A stretch of DNA of 44,279 nt from Streptomyces otsuchiensis (GCF_004305975.1 NZ_BHZI01000011.1:1-44279), one strand, 5' to 3'; positions 24,211-33,074 are shown, counted from the first letter of the stretch. Notes: a model not told the origin generated them from the sequence alone. Numbers and translations are program-made.

Positions 24211-25857
24211 CTACCTCGCGTCGACCGGCGAACCCGCGACACGCGCGCGCAGGGCCGCACGGTCCGGCTTCCCGGCCGGGTTCAGAGGCATTTCTTCCAG
24301 CAGCAGGAGGTGTTCGGGGTGTTTGCGGCGTTCCACCCCGAGGTCGGCGAGATGCCGGCCCACGGAGTCGAGATCGACGGTTCGCCCCTCGCGGACCACG
24401 GCGCAGATGGCCAGGCGCTCGCCCATCAGGGCGTCGGGCACGCCCACGCAGACGGCGTCGCGGATGTCGGGATGAGAGGCGAGCCCTCGTTCGACCTCGG
24501 CCGGGCTGATGTTGACTCCTCCCCTGATCACGATGTCCTTGAGCCGACCCACGACGCGGAGGAGTCCGCCCTCGTCGAGGGTTCCGAGGTCGCCGGTGCG
24601 GACCCAGCCGTCGGGCGCCCGGTAGCGCGCGTCGAGTTCGGGCGCCCCGACGTAGCACATCGGGGACATCGGCCCCCGGGAGACGATCTCTCCCACTTCA
24701 CCGGCCGCCAGCGGCTCGTGCGTGGCCGGGTCGGTGATGCGTATCTCGGTGACCTTCGGGTCGGGGCGGCCCGCGACGACACCCGAGGCGTCGTTGGGTG
24801 GTACCGCTGTGGCCAGGCCGGTGTGGCAGTTGACCCCGTCGGCGGATCCGTAGAGGTTGACGACGGAACAGCCGAAGGCGCGGGCGGCGTCGCCGGCGGT
24901 CGTCTCGTCGAGCGAAGCGCCGCCCAGGACGACGGCCGTCGGTGCGGGCAGGGGCTCGTGATCGGAGCCGAGGCAGGAGAGCATCATCCGCACCATGGTG
25001 GGGACGCCGAAGACATGGGTCGGCTGATGGCTCCGGATGGCTTCCAGAGCGGCTTCGGGCGTGAAGTGATCCAGCAGGACCAGCGTTCCACCGTGTCTGG
25101 CCAGGGTGACCGCGGTGCCGTTGGAGCCGAACGCTGACGCGAGGGGCACGAGGAAGAGGCAGCGCGGCGGTGTTCCGTCGGGGATCAGGGAGGCGAGGAA
25201 GTTCCCGCGCCCGCCTGCCAGGGCGTTGTGTGAGTAGGCCACCATCTTGGGCTCCGCCTCCGATCCCGAGGAGACCAGGATGCGGGCCGGATCGTCGGCG
25301 CGAGGCCGGGCCGGCAGAAACGGTCCGGGGGCGGACCTGGAGAGGGTGCGCAGGGGAACAGCGCCGTCGGGGGCGTCGGCGCCCACGGCGATCACATGGC
25401 GGAGGTGGGGCAACGCCGGGCGCAGCCGGAGAAGGTCGGCGGCGTGCTGGTGGTCCCGGTGGCGGGTAGCGGCGATCACGGCGACCGCTTCCGAGCGTCG
25501 CAGCAGGCACTCGCTCTCCAGAGGACCTCGGCCGACGGGAAACGGAAGGGCCACCGCCCCCAGCGCGGCCAGAGCCAGGTCCGCTGTGACGGCGTCCCGG
25601 CTGTTGGGGAGTTGCACGCCGACCACATCGCCGGGGCCCACGCCGAGGCTCTGCAGGCCGGCGGCAAGACATCGCACTCGGCGGTCGAGTGCGGTGTAGC
25701 AGAGTGCCCCCTTGGCGTCGAGGACGGCGGTGCGGTGCGGATCGGCCACCAGCCGCGCCCGGAAGAGGCTGTACAGGTCCAGGTCGGGGCAGGTGCCGTC
25801 GACGGCCCAGCCCCGGCGGAGATCGGCCGGCAGGAGATCGTGGAGAACAACGGTCAT
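24211..25857 (-). CDS. acyl-CoA synthetase / AMP-dependent ligase
   Basis: A 548-residue class I adenylate-forming enzyme. The phosphate loop is VSSGSEAEPKMVAYS (less Thr/Gly-rich than usual), the aromatic/adenine motif NLYGSADGVN, then GWVRTGDLGTLDEGGLLRVVGR and the catalytic lysine in NPAGKPDR near the C-terminus. It makes acyl-CoA from a carboxylic acid, ATP and CoA. By eye it is nearest to FadD/cyclohexanecarboxylate-CoA ligases; the exact substrate is open. The start overlaps the CoA-transferase stop by four bases, so the two are coupled. Confidence 0.88.
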   Translation of the reverse strand: MTVVLHDLLPADLRRGWAVDGTCPDLDLYSLFRARLVADPHRTAVLDAKGALCYTALDRRVRCLAAGLQSLGVGPGDVVGVQLPNSRDAVTADLALAALGAVALPFPVGRGPLESECLLRRSEAVAVIAATRHRDHQHAADLLRLRPALPHLRHVIAVGADAPDGAVPLRTLSRSAPGPFLPARPRADDPARILVSSGSEAEPKMVAYSHNALAGGRGNFLASLIPDGTPPRCLFLVPLASAFGSNGTAVTLARHGGTLVLLDHFTPEAALEAIRSHQPTHVFGVPTMVRMMLSCLGSDHEPLPAPTAVVLGGASLDETTAGDAARAFGCSVVNLYGSADGVNCHTGLATAVPPNDASGVVAGRPDPKVTEIRITDPATHEPLAAGEVGEIVSRGPMSPMCYVGAPELDARYRAPDGWVRTGDLGTLDEGGLLRVVGRLKDIVIRGGVNISPAEVERGLASHPDIRDAVCVGVPDALMGERLAICAVVREGRTVDLDSVGRHLADLGVERRKHPEHLLLLEEMPLNPAGKPDRAALRARVAGSPVDAR

Positions 25858-27629
25858 GTCAGGCTCCAGGGGGTGGTGAGGGCGAGTGCGCCGTGGTCGT
25901 CGCTGCCGACCAGGCCCGCGAAGCGCGGGTCGTCAGCGATCCGCGCGAGAGCGGTGGTGACGGCGACGGCGGGTATCCCGCGGCCGGTCAGGCTCGCCAG
26001 CGCCTCCCCCGTCGGCAGCTCGCCGAGTCCCGCCGGAGGTTCGGCCGCCCGTTCGTCCGCGACCGCGACCCAGCCGTCGGCCGTCCGCAGAGGGCGACGG
26101 AACCCGGGGCGGCGCCGGGGCTCCCGCCCCTCGGCCAGCCGGCTCAGGGCCGGAGCGGTCAGCACGTCCGCGGCCCCGAGGAGCGAGGATTCCGCACGTA
26201 CGCCGCGTCCCGTCCGTTCCCGTAGGAGCAGAGCGGCGAGGACTGTCTCGGTGCCGAGCATTCCGCCCAGGACGTCCAGCAGCGTCATCAGCGAGGGTGC
26301 GGGCACCTCTCCCTCGGGACGGACCGCCTCGCCGACACCGGTACGGGCCTGGACCATGAAGTCGGTCCCCATGGGCGGTGTGCGCAGACGTCCCGCCCAC
26401 CCGCTGGTGTAGGCGTACACGAGGGACGGTCGAACCCGCGCGAGGTCCTCGGAGTCCAGGCCCAGCTCGGCGGCCTTGCCAGGCGCCCAGTTGTGCAGGA
26501 ACACATCGGCGTCGCTCACCAGGTCGAGCAGCTGTCGCCGGCCCGACTCCGCCTTGATGTCGATCTCGACGGCCCGCTTGCCACGGTTCAGGGCGAGCCA
26601 GCGAGCGGAGACACCGGAACAGGTCGGCGGCATCCCGCGCAGCGGGTCCCCGCCGGGTGGTTCGACGCGGATGACGTCCGCGCCCAGCAGGCCCAACATG
26701 TGCGCCGCGAGGGGGCCCTGGATGCGTCTGCCGGCCTCCAGCACCGTGAGCCCGGCGAGCGGCAGGGAGGCCGGAGGGGTGGCCGGGCTCGGGCGGTGGG
26801 ACATGGAGGGGCCGGGCCGGAGTGACCACGGTGGCGCTCCGGTGTCCTCGGCGGCTCGCTCCCGCAGGGTGCGCAGTCTGCACACCTGGGCACCGGAGCT
26901 GTCCGCCGCGGCTCGCAGGGCGGGCCAGCTCCGGCGGCCGGCCGTGCGGTGCAGCGCCTCCGGGATGGGGGCGCAGGCGGTGGCGTAGCGGAACTGGAAG
27001 GGACGCCAGCCCGCGCGAATCGCCTCGGCGGGGGCGCCCAGTTCCCGCCAGAACGCCGCCCACGCACCGGGATCGAGCGTCTCGAGTTCGAAGTGGACGT
27101 TGTCCGCCGAGGTGAACGGTGGCCCGCCGGGCGCCAGTTCGGTTGCCTCGCCGTCGTCCGCTCCTTCGGCGGCGAGGTACTGGGAGACCGTCAGCAGCGC
27201 CGCGTGGTCCGCGCGCGTCGTGACCCGCCGGGTGGTGCCGCCGCGGGCCTGGCCGAGGAGGGCGGCCAGCAGACCCTGGACCGTCAGCACCGCGGTGGCG
27301 GTCGAGACGAAGTCGGCGGCGATTCCCCGCGGGGCACCGTGCCGCCTGCCGTGCACCGCCATGATGCCGCCGGCTGCCTGGGCGGTGGCCTCGTCGACGG
27401 GGCCTCCCTGCCCCTCCGACCAGCGCACCGAGGCGTCGACGGGGACGAATCCCGCTCCCTCCAGCGAGAGATGGCCCGCGGCGGACGCCGCGGACATCGC
27501 TGTGTCCGTCCGGGCACCGAGCCGCCGCAGGTGGTCGGCTACGACGCCCATGATCGTCGGCGGTCCGGACGCTTCGAAGCTCAAGGTGTCCAGGGGCCGG
27601 TCCGTCTGGTTTCGTACGGGTGACGCCAT
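25854..27629 (-). CDS. CaiB/BaiF (family III) CoA-transferase, tandem arrangement
   Basis: 591 residues, against about 400 for a single family III enzyme. The second half (from about residue 290, LAGLTVLEAGRRIQGPLAAH) carries the whole N-terminal CoA-binding fold, NRGKRAVEIDIK and the likely catalytic Asp in MGTDFMVQARTG. The first half resembles the C-terminal part of a CaiB protein (QAAGGIMAVHGR...ADFVSTATAVLTVQGLLAAL), so this looks like a fused or duplicated pair. Such enzymes transfer CoA between carboxylic acids. The start at 27629 has GGAGAGGAGA upstream. It forms an operon with the acyl-CoA ligase and is divergent from an acyl-CoA dehydrogenase, which suggests one acid-activation and desaturation route. 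Confidence 0.85.
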   Translation of the reverse strand: MASPVRNQTDRPLDTLSFEASGPPTIMGVVADHLRRLGARTDTAMSAASAAGHLSLEGAGFVPVDASVRWSEGQGGPVDEATAQAAGGIMAVHGRRHGAPRGIAADFVSTATAVLTVQGLLAALLGQARGGTTRRVTTRADHAALLTVSQYLAAEGADDGEATELAPGGPPFTSADNVHFELETLDPGAWAAFWRELGAPAEAIRAGWRPFQFRYATACAPIPEALHRTAGRRSWPALRAAADSSGAQVCRLRTLRERAAEDTGAPPWSLRPGPSMSHRPSPATPPASLPLAGLTVLEAGRRIQGPLAAHMLGLLGADVIRVEPPGGDPLRGMPPTCSGVSARWLALNRGKRAVEIDIKAESGRRQLLDLVSDADVFLHNWAPGKAAELGLDSEDLARVRPSLVYAYTSGWAGRLRTPPMGTDFMVQARTGVGEAVRPEGEVPAPSLMTLLDVLGGMLGTETVLAALLLRERTGRGVRAESSLLGAADVLTAPALSRLAEGREPRRRPGFRRPLRTADGWVAVADERAAEPPAGLGELPTGEALASLTGRGIPAVAVTTALARIADDPRFAGLVGSDDHGALALTTPWSLT

Positions 27630-27631
27630 GT

Positions 27632-27771
27632 CTCTCCTCTCCCGGGACGGCGCTCCGCGCCGCACCGGACGGGCGGTGGCGGGAACCGGTGGGCGTGTGA
27701 ACCCGACCAGCTCCACGGACAGACAGTCGGGCAACCGTTCCCACGGGTTCCCGGAGACCGGGAGAGGAGAG
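27632..27771. repeat. 14-bp inverted repeat holding both ribosome binding sites
   Basis: CTCTCCTCTCCCGG at 27632-27645 and its exact complement at 27758-27771 flank the 112-nt centre of the divergent promoter region. Each arm contains the GGAGAGGAGA ribosome binding site of its gene. Confidence 0.6.
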
Positions 27772-27775
27772 GCCG

Positions 27776-28978
27776 GTGAACGACGCGGACACCTCGCGCG
27801 CGGACCCTCACGACGAGGAAGGGGTCGCGCTACGGGCTCGGGTGGACGAGTTCGTCCGTACCCGGGTCATGCCACGCGAGGGTGACCTCGACGAAGGCGG
27901 CGCGCATGCGGCCGCCGCACTCCGCGACCTGCGAGGGCAGGCTCGGCGCGAAGGGCTCTGGGCACTGCCGCTCCCCGCCGAACTCGGCGGCGGCGGCGCG
28001 GATTTCCGTTCCTACGCCACGTGGGCGGAGGTGGAGGGCGCGAGTGATCACGGCCCCGCCGCGCTGGGGTCGGCGTCTCTGCTCGATGTCACCATGCTGG
28101 CGCGGCACGCCGGGCCGCGGGTGCGGCGCGAGTGCCTGGTCCCTCTGGTCGCCGGGGAACTGCGTGCCTGCTACGCGATGACCGAACCGGATCTGCCCGG
28201 CACCGACCCGCTGCTGACCGCTACCCGGGCGGAGCACCGGCCGGACGGCGGCTGGCGCCTCACGGGACGCAAGTGGTTCACCTCCGGCGCGGCCGACGCG
28301 GACCTGGTGACGGTCCTCGCCCGCACCGACGGCGGCCCCGGGGACCGCACGGGCCTGTCCCTGCTCGTTGTCCCGACCGCCGCCCCGGGGTTCCGCGTGG
28401 TGCGCGAACTGCCGGTCTGCGGGGTCGGTGGCCAGTACGAGATAGAGCTCGACGGGGTGTCGGTGCCGGCTGACCATCTTGTCGGAGCACGAGGCGCGGC
28501 TCTGGCCGTGGCGGGTGAACGGCTGCGGATCGGGCGCACGCTTCGCTGTCTTCGCTGGCTGGGCCAGGCGCAGCGAGCCTTCGACCTGTTGTGCGAGCGC
28601 GCCGCGACCCGCGCGGGTTCACGCGGTCCCCTCGCCGGCCACCAGTTGATCCAGCAACACGTCTTCGACGCCCTGCTCGCGCTGCGCGGCGCGCGTGCTC
28701 TGGTCCACCAGGCGGTGGAGCGGATCGCCTCGGGCGCGGACGCGCGGGGCGAGGTCGGGCTCGCGAAGGTCGCCACCGCCAGGATGCTCCAGCAGGTCGC
28801 GGACTCGGCGATCCAGGTGCACGGCGCGGCCGGGCTCGGTCCGGACACACCGCTGCCGGCGCTCTTCCGCACCGGCCGCGCCGCCCGCCTCCTCGACGGC
28901 CCGGACGAGTTGCACATCACCACCGTCGCCCGCGCCGTCCTGCGCGGGTACCCCGGCGGGGATGCTACGTCCGGGTGA
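27776..28978 (+). CDS. acyl-CoA dehydrogenase family protein
   Basis: A 400-residue FAD-dependent dehydrogenase. The N-terminal helical domain is followed by YAMTEPDLPGTDPL (FAD/substrate loop) and WRLTGRKWFTSGAADADLVTVLAR in the beta domain. The C-terminal helices contain VHGAAGLGPDTPLPALFR and end with LLDGPDELHITTVARAVL. In place of the Y-E-G-T motif with the catalytic Glu it has LDGPDELH, as in the ACAD11-like branch, so the base may sit elsewhere. It oxidises an acyl-CoA to the enoyl-CoA. The start is GTG at 27776 after GGAGAGGAGA. Its last 14 bases overlap the convergent GH88-like gene. Confidence 0.87.
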   Translation: MNDADTSRADPHDEEGVALRARVDEFVRTRVMPREGDLDEGGAHAAAALRDLRGQARREGLWALPLPAELGGGGADFRSYATWAEVEGASDHGPAALGSASLLDVTMLARHAGPRVRRECLVPLVAGELRACYAMTEPDLPGTDPLLTATRAEHRPDGGWRLTGRKWFTSGAADADLVTVLARTDGGPGDRTGLSLLVVPTAAPGFRVVRELPVCGVGGQYEIELDGVSVPADHLVGARGAALAVAGERLRIGRTLRCLRWLGQAQRAFDLLCERAATRAGSRGPLAGHQLIQQHVFDALLALRGARALVHQAVERIASGADARGEVGLAKVATARMLQQVADSAIQVHGAAGLGPDTPLPALFRTGRAARLLDGPDELHITTVARAVLRGYPGGDATSG

Positions 28979-30071
28979 GGTCGACGGCGCCCACGAGCGT
29001 GGCCAGGCCCAGGGCCAGGAAGTAGTCGCCCCAGATCACCTCGTGGCGCGCTGCCAGGCCGCGGTCGGCCTCGTAGCAGCCGTCCAGCAACATGCCCGAC
29101 GGACGACCGGTACCGCCGCCGGAGAGGTGCCGGTGCACCAGGCGGGCCAGGATTCTCGTGGCTCGCTCGGTGTACCGGCCCTCCGGGCGGCCGGGCGCCT
29201 GAGCGAGTTTCAGCAGCGCGACGGCGGTGATCGCGGCGGCCGAGGTGTCACGTGGTCCGTCGCGGCGTGCATGGTCGGCCGGGGGCACCAGCGGACCGGT
29301 GAGCAGCCCCTCCCCCACCAGCAGCCGGTCCACGGTGCCGTCCAAGGGCGTGGCGAGGTTCCGTAGCACCTCGGGCCGCAGCAGCGCGTCCGCGACCGCC
29401 AGAAGAAGCCAGGCGCGGCCGCGGCTCCAGCCCGGTGCGGGCGACGCGCACGCCTGCCAGCGTGCGGTCTCCTCATCGAAGCGCCAGGCGGGAAGCACCT
29501 CCTCACCGCCCAGGCACAGTGCGAGGTGGGCGTCGAGGTGAGCCGCCGCCGCGGCCGCGCCGTCCGGTCCCGCGGCGGCCAGGAGGGGCACCATGCCGGG
29601 GACGCCGTCCGCCCGGGCCAGAAGCCGCGGACCGCCCAGTGCCCCACCCCACGGCACGATGCCGAGGCGCGCGTCCACCGCGGCCAGGCAGGCGGTGGCG
29701 GCGCGGGCGCGGAGTTCAGCCGCGGCCCGCGCGTCAGGGCCCGCTCCGGGCAGGCGTCCCGCGGCGGTCCCGTACCAGAGGATCAGCCCCCGGGTCACGG
29801 TGTCGGCATCCGCCCAGGGGCCGAGTCGGCGCGTGCGGTCGGCCGCGGCCCGCTGGTGGGCGGGCTCCCCGGTTCTGCCGGCGCGCAGCCACAACAGCCC
29901 CGCCCAGAACCCTCCGGTCCAGGAGCCCCGGCGCGTGGACGTCCAGCGGCCGTCGGCGGGGTCGGCGTACAGCGGGAAGCGCTCTCCCACGTCGGCCTCG
30001 GTCGCCGCGACACGGGCGAGGACGCCGTCCAGCGCGTGGCCGGCCCACCGAGGGGCGCCGGGCGCCGTCAC
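28965..30071 (-). CDS. glycoside hydrolase family 88/105-like protein
   Basis: A 368-residue alpha/alpha-barrel protein of the unsaturated glucuronyl hydrolase type. WTGGFWAGLLWLRAG near residue 52, WSRGRAWLLLAVADALL near 215, DTSAAAITAVALLKLA near 285 and VIWGDYFLALGLATL near the end match the helical repeats of GH88. These enzymes hydrate unsaturated uronic acids released by polysaccharide lyases. No signal peptide is seen, so a cytoplasmic role fits. The start overlaps the stop of the MFS transporter gene (four bases), and the transporter may import its substrate. The catalytic Asp pair was not assigned with certainty. Confidence 0.75.
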   Translation of the reverse strand: MTAPGAPRWAGHALDGVLARVAATEADVGERFPLYADPADGRWTSTRRGSWTGGFWAGLLWLRAGRTGEPAHQRAAADRTRRLGPWADADTVTRGLILWYGTAAGRLPGAGPDARAAAELRARAATACLAAVDARLGIVPWGGALGGPRLLARADGVPGMVPLLAAAGPDGAAAAAAHLDAHLALCLGGEEVLPAWRFDEETARWQACASPAPGWSRGRAWLLLAVADALLRPEVLRNLATPLDGTVDRLLVGEGLLTGPLVPPADHARRDGPRDTSAAAITAVALLKLAQAPGRPEGRYTERATRILARLVHRHLSGGGTGRPSGMLLDGCYEADRGLAARHEVIWGDYFLALGLATLVGAVDLTRT

Positions 30072-31270
30072 CGCCCCGCCGTTCGTCGGTCACGGTGAGC
30101 CCACAGAAGGGCGACCGCCCCGGCCGCCGCGAGTTCGCACGCGACCAGCAGCCAGGCCGTGCCGTACCGCTCGGCCTGCGCCAGCAGCCCGAACGCCGGC
30201 GGTCCCAGGGCGAATCCCGCGAAGAAGCCGGCGGCGACGAGAGCCGAGTCGTGACCCGCGCGCCCCGGAAGAGCACGCTGCACCACGAGGACCATGGTCA
30301 CGGCGTTCGCCGACACCGCGAGGAGCCCGACGCCCGCCGCGCCCACCCACACCAGCGCCGGTACGGCCCGGGAGGCGATCAGCACCGCCACCGCGCCGAC
30401 GGCCCCCAGCGCGAGCAGGCCGGGCAGCCACTCCCCACGTCCGGGCCGCGCCACCCGGGACCACGCCACGCGGCCGACGACCCCCGCCACGCCCAGTACG
30501 GCCACGAGCACGCCGGCTTCCGTCGCTCCCATCGAGAGGCCGCGCACCCCGAAGAGCGTGAGATAGGTGTTGACCGAGGCGATCGCCGCACCGAGCAGCA
30601 GCGAGAAGACCGCGAGCCGGGCGACCATGCCGTGGAACGCGTACCCCGCACGGACGCCCGCCGTGGCCGGACGTGGGCTCTCCGGGGGCAGACCCCGCCA
30701 CGCCCACCACGCCAGCAGCAGTGCCCCACCCGCGGCGGCCCAGAAGGCGCTCCTCCACCCGAGCCCGCCGGCCAGGGCGGCCAGAGGCAGCCCCGCCACG
30801 AGGGCCCCGAGTTGAACCCCCGACTGCTTCGTTCCCAGCACCGCGCCTCTTCGCTCGGCCGGGACGACGGCGAGCACGGCGGTGTTGGTCGCCGGGTTGG
30901 CCAGCGCCTGCGGGACGCCTCCGAGAGCGACGGCGCACAGCAGCAGTCCCGGGCCCGGTGCCGCTCCGATGAGGGCGAGCGCACCGCCGGCCGCCAGGAG
31001 CAGAACCACCAGCGATCGCCGGGGCCCGACACGGTCCACGATGCGGCCGCCCAGCGGGGAGAGCAGAGCGGCCGTTCCGAACCCGACCGTGGTCGTCAGC
31101 CCCAACACAACTGGGGAGACGTCGAGTTCATCGACCAGCCGTGGGGCCAGCGCGCCCAGCAGGAACAGCTGGATCATCGAGAACGCCATGCACGCCGTCA
31201 GCAGGGACGCGAGCGGCCACTCACGCGCCGGGGCCCGCCCCGGCGCCGAGACCGCCAATCGGTCCGTCAT
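30068..31270 (-). CDS. MFS transporter
   Basis: About 400 residues with twelve predicted membrane helices. The motif GGRIVDRVGPRRSLVV between helices 2 and 3 is the MFS signature loop (G-x-x-x-D-R-x-G-R-R), and ERRGAVLGTKQSGVQLGAL marks helix 5. It is a proton-linked carrier of an unknown small molecule, probably the oligosaccharide or uronide handled by the coupled GH88-like gene. The ATG at 31270 has GGAG nine bases upstream; a GTG at 31285 is the alternative. No regulator gene is adjacent. Confidence 0.87.
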   Translation of the reverse strand: MTDRLAVSAPGRAPAREWPLASLLTACMAFSMIQLFLLGALAPRLVDELDVSPVVLGLTTTVGFGTAALLSPLGGRIVDRVGPRRSLVVLLLAAGGALALIGAAPGPGLLLCAVALGGVPQALANPATNTAVLAVVPAERRGAVLGTKQSGVQLGALVAGLPLAALAGGLGWRSAFWAAAGGALLLAWWAWRGLPPESPRPATAGVRAGYAFHGMVARLAVFSLLLGAAIASVNTYLTLFGVRGLSMGATEAGVLVAVLGVAGVVGRVAWSRVARPGRGEWLPGLLALGAVGAVAVLIASRAVPALVWVGAAGVGLLAVSANAVTMVLVVQRALPGRAGHDSALVAAGFFAGFALGPPAFGLLAQAERYGTAWLLVACELAAAGAVALLWAHRDRRTAGR

Positions 31271-31456
31271 GACATCCAGCTCCACTCGACTCGGACGGAA
31301 TCACCGCACACTCCAGTGAGTCGGCCCGACGGACGAGATCGTTCCCCGCGCCTGCCCACGAGGAATGCCGAGCCCTCAATGATGCGGCTGTGGCACAACG
31401 GCACCCACGTGGCGGAACCCGCGATTCCCCGGCGCCACTCGAACGACGGTGCGAGG

Positions 31457-32170
31457 ATGACGGCCGTGAGAAGTCCGGGTGACTGCTCAAGGGGCGCGCG
31501 GGCCGCGATGTTCGCGGCCGTCTGCGTGCTGCTCGCGGCGGTCGGCCACACTCACAGCTCCGGCACCGCGATCCCGTGGTGGGTGCTGGCCTCGGCGTTC
31601 GTAGTGACAACAGGTCTGGTCTGGACTCTCGCCGCCCGCGAGCGCGGACGCCTCGCGGTGACCTCGACGGCCCTCGCCACTCAAGCCCTCCTCCACTGCG
31701 CGTTCACCCTCGGCAGCCCTCCACCGCGTGCGCCGGTCCCTGCGGACGACGCCTCACCCGACCACGGGGAGCGAGCACCGGCGGAGCACGGGAGCGCGAT
31801 GCCGTCCGACTGCCCCCTGCACGACGCGGGGCACCAGCACACGCCCGAAGCGGCGGGCCTCGACATGGCCGCGGGAATGGGTGGCCACGACCCGTGGTCG
31901 ATGCCGGCGGGCATGCTGCTCGCGCACCTCGCGGCCGCGGCCCTCAGCGGTCTCTGGCTGGCGCACGGTGAACGGGCCGCGTTCCAGCTCCTGCGCGCGC
32001 TGGCCGGGCTGTTGCACACGCCGCTGAACCTCCTCCGTGCCTCACCGTCCATCAGGCCCCGGCCTACGCCACGCATCCGGGCACCCCGTCACGACCGGCC
32101 GACACGCCTGGTCCTTCTGGTCCATGTCATCAGCAGCCGAGGCCCCCCGGCGGCGACGGCTGTCCCCTGA
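31457..32170 (+). CDS. His-rich multi-pass membrane protein, paralogue of the 19225-19977 product
   Basis: 237 residues with the same plan as the 19225-19977 protein. TM1 is AAMFAAVCVLLAAVGHTHSSG, followed by TM2 and TM3 (ALATQALLHCAFTLG). The His/Met-rich loop includes DHGERAPAEHGSAMPSDCPLHDAGHQHTP in two stretches, and LLAHLAAAALSGLWLAHGER opens the fourth helix. The C-terminus is VHVISSRGPP. The loop adds Cys, Met and Asp to the His, unlike the Gly/His loop of the paralogue, which may mean different metal preference. The frame is open far upstream, but homology and the site GCGAGG place the start at 31457 (ATG) or 31466 (GTG, better spaced). An ECF sigma gene follows. Confidence 0.75.
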   Translation: MTAVRSPGDCSRGARAAMFAAVCVLLAAVGHTHSSGTAIPWWVLASAFVVTTGLVWTLAARERGRLAVTSTALATQALLHCAFTLGSPPPRAPVPADDASPDHGERAPAEHGSAMPSDCPLHDAGHQHTPEAAGLDMAAGMGGHDPWSMPAGMLLAHLAAAALSGLWLAHGERAAFQLLRALAGLLHTPLNLLRASPSIRPRPTPRIRAPRHDRPTRLVLLVHVISSRGPPAATAVP

Positions 32171-32302
32171 GGACAGCGGGATCCTCCCCGAGTGCCCGGC
32201 GTCCCGCGGGCACCCGGGTCCCGGTGCTGCCCCCATGGCAGGCCGTCGCACACGACCGGCGCGCCCCGCGCGTGCCGGCCCTCACCGTAAGGACCTGTGG
32301 CG

Positions 32303-32962
32303 ATGACCCGAGCCCAGACACCAGCCGTCGGCACCTCCGCCCGGCGCTCCCCCGCATCCGACGCGGCCGTCACCCAACTCGCCCTGGCCGCACGCGACGG
32401 TGACCCCGCACGGGTCGACCGCCTGGTGCGCGCCCTCCACCATGACGTACGCCGCTACGTCACCTACCTGAGCGCCGACCCGCAGCTCGCGGACGACCTG
32501 ACCCAGGAGGTCTTCCTCCGGGCACTGGGCGCGCTGCACCGTTTCGCCGGGCGGGCCTCCGCCCGGACCTGGATCCTGTCCATCGCGCGCCGAACCGTGG
32601 TGGACAGCCACCGCCGCGCGGCCGCCCGGCCCCGCATCGCGGACCGCCAGGACTGGCAGCGCGCGGCGGAGCAGACGCAGCGCCACGATCTTCCCGGCTT
32701 CGACGAGGGGATAGCGCTCACCGAGCTCCTGTCCGCCCTCTCCGTGGAACGCCGGGAAGCGTTCGTCCTCACGCAGATCATGGGACTGCCCTATGCCGAG
32801 GCGGCGGCCACCGTCGGCTGCCCCGTGGGAACCGTGCGGTCGCGGGTCGCGCGTGCACGGATCGACCTGATCGGGATCCTCTCCGCGGACGATCCCCGGG
32901 GCACTGATCGCGCGGCGCCGCCGTCGCGGGCGGGAGCACCCGAGCGGGTGTCCGTCCTGTAG
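32303..32962 (+). CDS. ECF-type sigma-70 family RNA polymerase sigma factor
   Basis: About 219 residues. Region 2 spans residues 45-110 (DVRRYVTYLSADPQLADDLTQ, FLRALGALHRFAGRASARTW). Region 4 spans about 140-200 (LLSALSVERREAFVLTQIMG, GCPVGTVRSRVARARIDLIGIL). It is the paralogue of the sigma factor at 20092-20799, with the same SIARRTVVDS and PGFDEGIAL blocks. AAGGA precedes the ATG at 32303 by nine bases; a GTG at 32297 is the alternative. It follows the His-rich membrane protein by 132 nt and precedes the metal ABC operon, its likely target. Confidence 0.9.
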   Translation: MTRAQTPAVGTSARRSPASDAAVTQLALAARDGDPARVDRLVRALHHDVRRYVTYLSADPQLADDLTQEVFLRALGALHRFAGRASARTWILSIARRTVVDSHRRAAARPRIADRQDWQRAAEQTQRHDLPGFDEGIALTELLSALSVERREAFVLTQIMGLPYAEAAATVGCPVGTVRSRVARARIDLIGILSADDPRGTDRAAPPSRAGAPERVSVL

Positions 32963-32991
32963 GAGGTACCAGGCGAGGGTGTTGAGCGCAC

Positions 32992-33045
32992 GGTGCGCGG
33001 TGGGCGGTGGGCGTTCACAGCGCTGTGAATTGCCCGCCGCGCACC
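32992..33045. promoter_or_regulatory. nested inverted repeats with a 16-bp perfect palindrome
   Basis: The outer arms GGTGCGCGGTGGGC (32992-33005) and GCCCGCCGCGCACC (33032-33045) pair with one mismatch. Inside lies the perfect palindrome TTCACAGCGCTGTGAA (33014-33029). The structure ends one base before the GGAACT element of the ABC operon promoter and starts 29 bases after the sigma-factor stop. It may be a regulator site, the sigma-gene terminator, or both. Confidence 0.55.
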
Positions 33046-33046
33046 G

Positions 33047-33074
33047 GGAACTCACCGTGCACACGGCCCGACCA
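33047..33074 (+). promoter_or_regulatory. ECF-type promoter candidate of the metal ABC operon
   Basis: GGAACT (33047-33052), 16 nt, CGACCA (33069-33074), about 68 nt before the ATPase start. It matches the element upstream of the copper-export operon in both boxes and spacing. Confidence 0.55.

Noticed and set aside
29435-31456. A very long open frame running into the second His-rich membrane protein
   Set aside because: The part before 31457 is antisense to the GH88-like and MFS genes and has Arg/Pro-rich composition. Only the last 237 codons show homology to the paralogue.
33014-33029. Zur box upstream of the metal ABC operon
   Set aside because: TTCACAGCGCTGTGAA lacks the AT-rich ATGATTTTCAT-like core expected for Streptomyces Zur sites.
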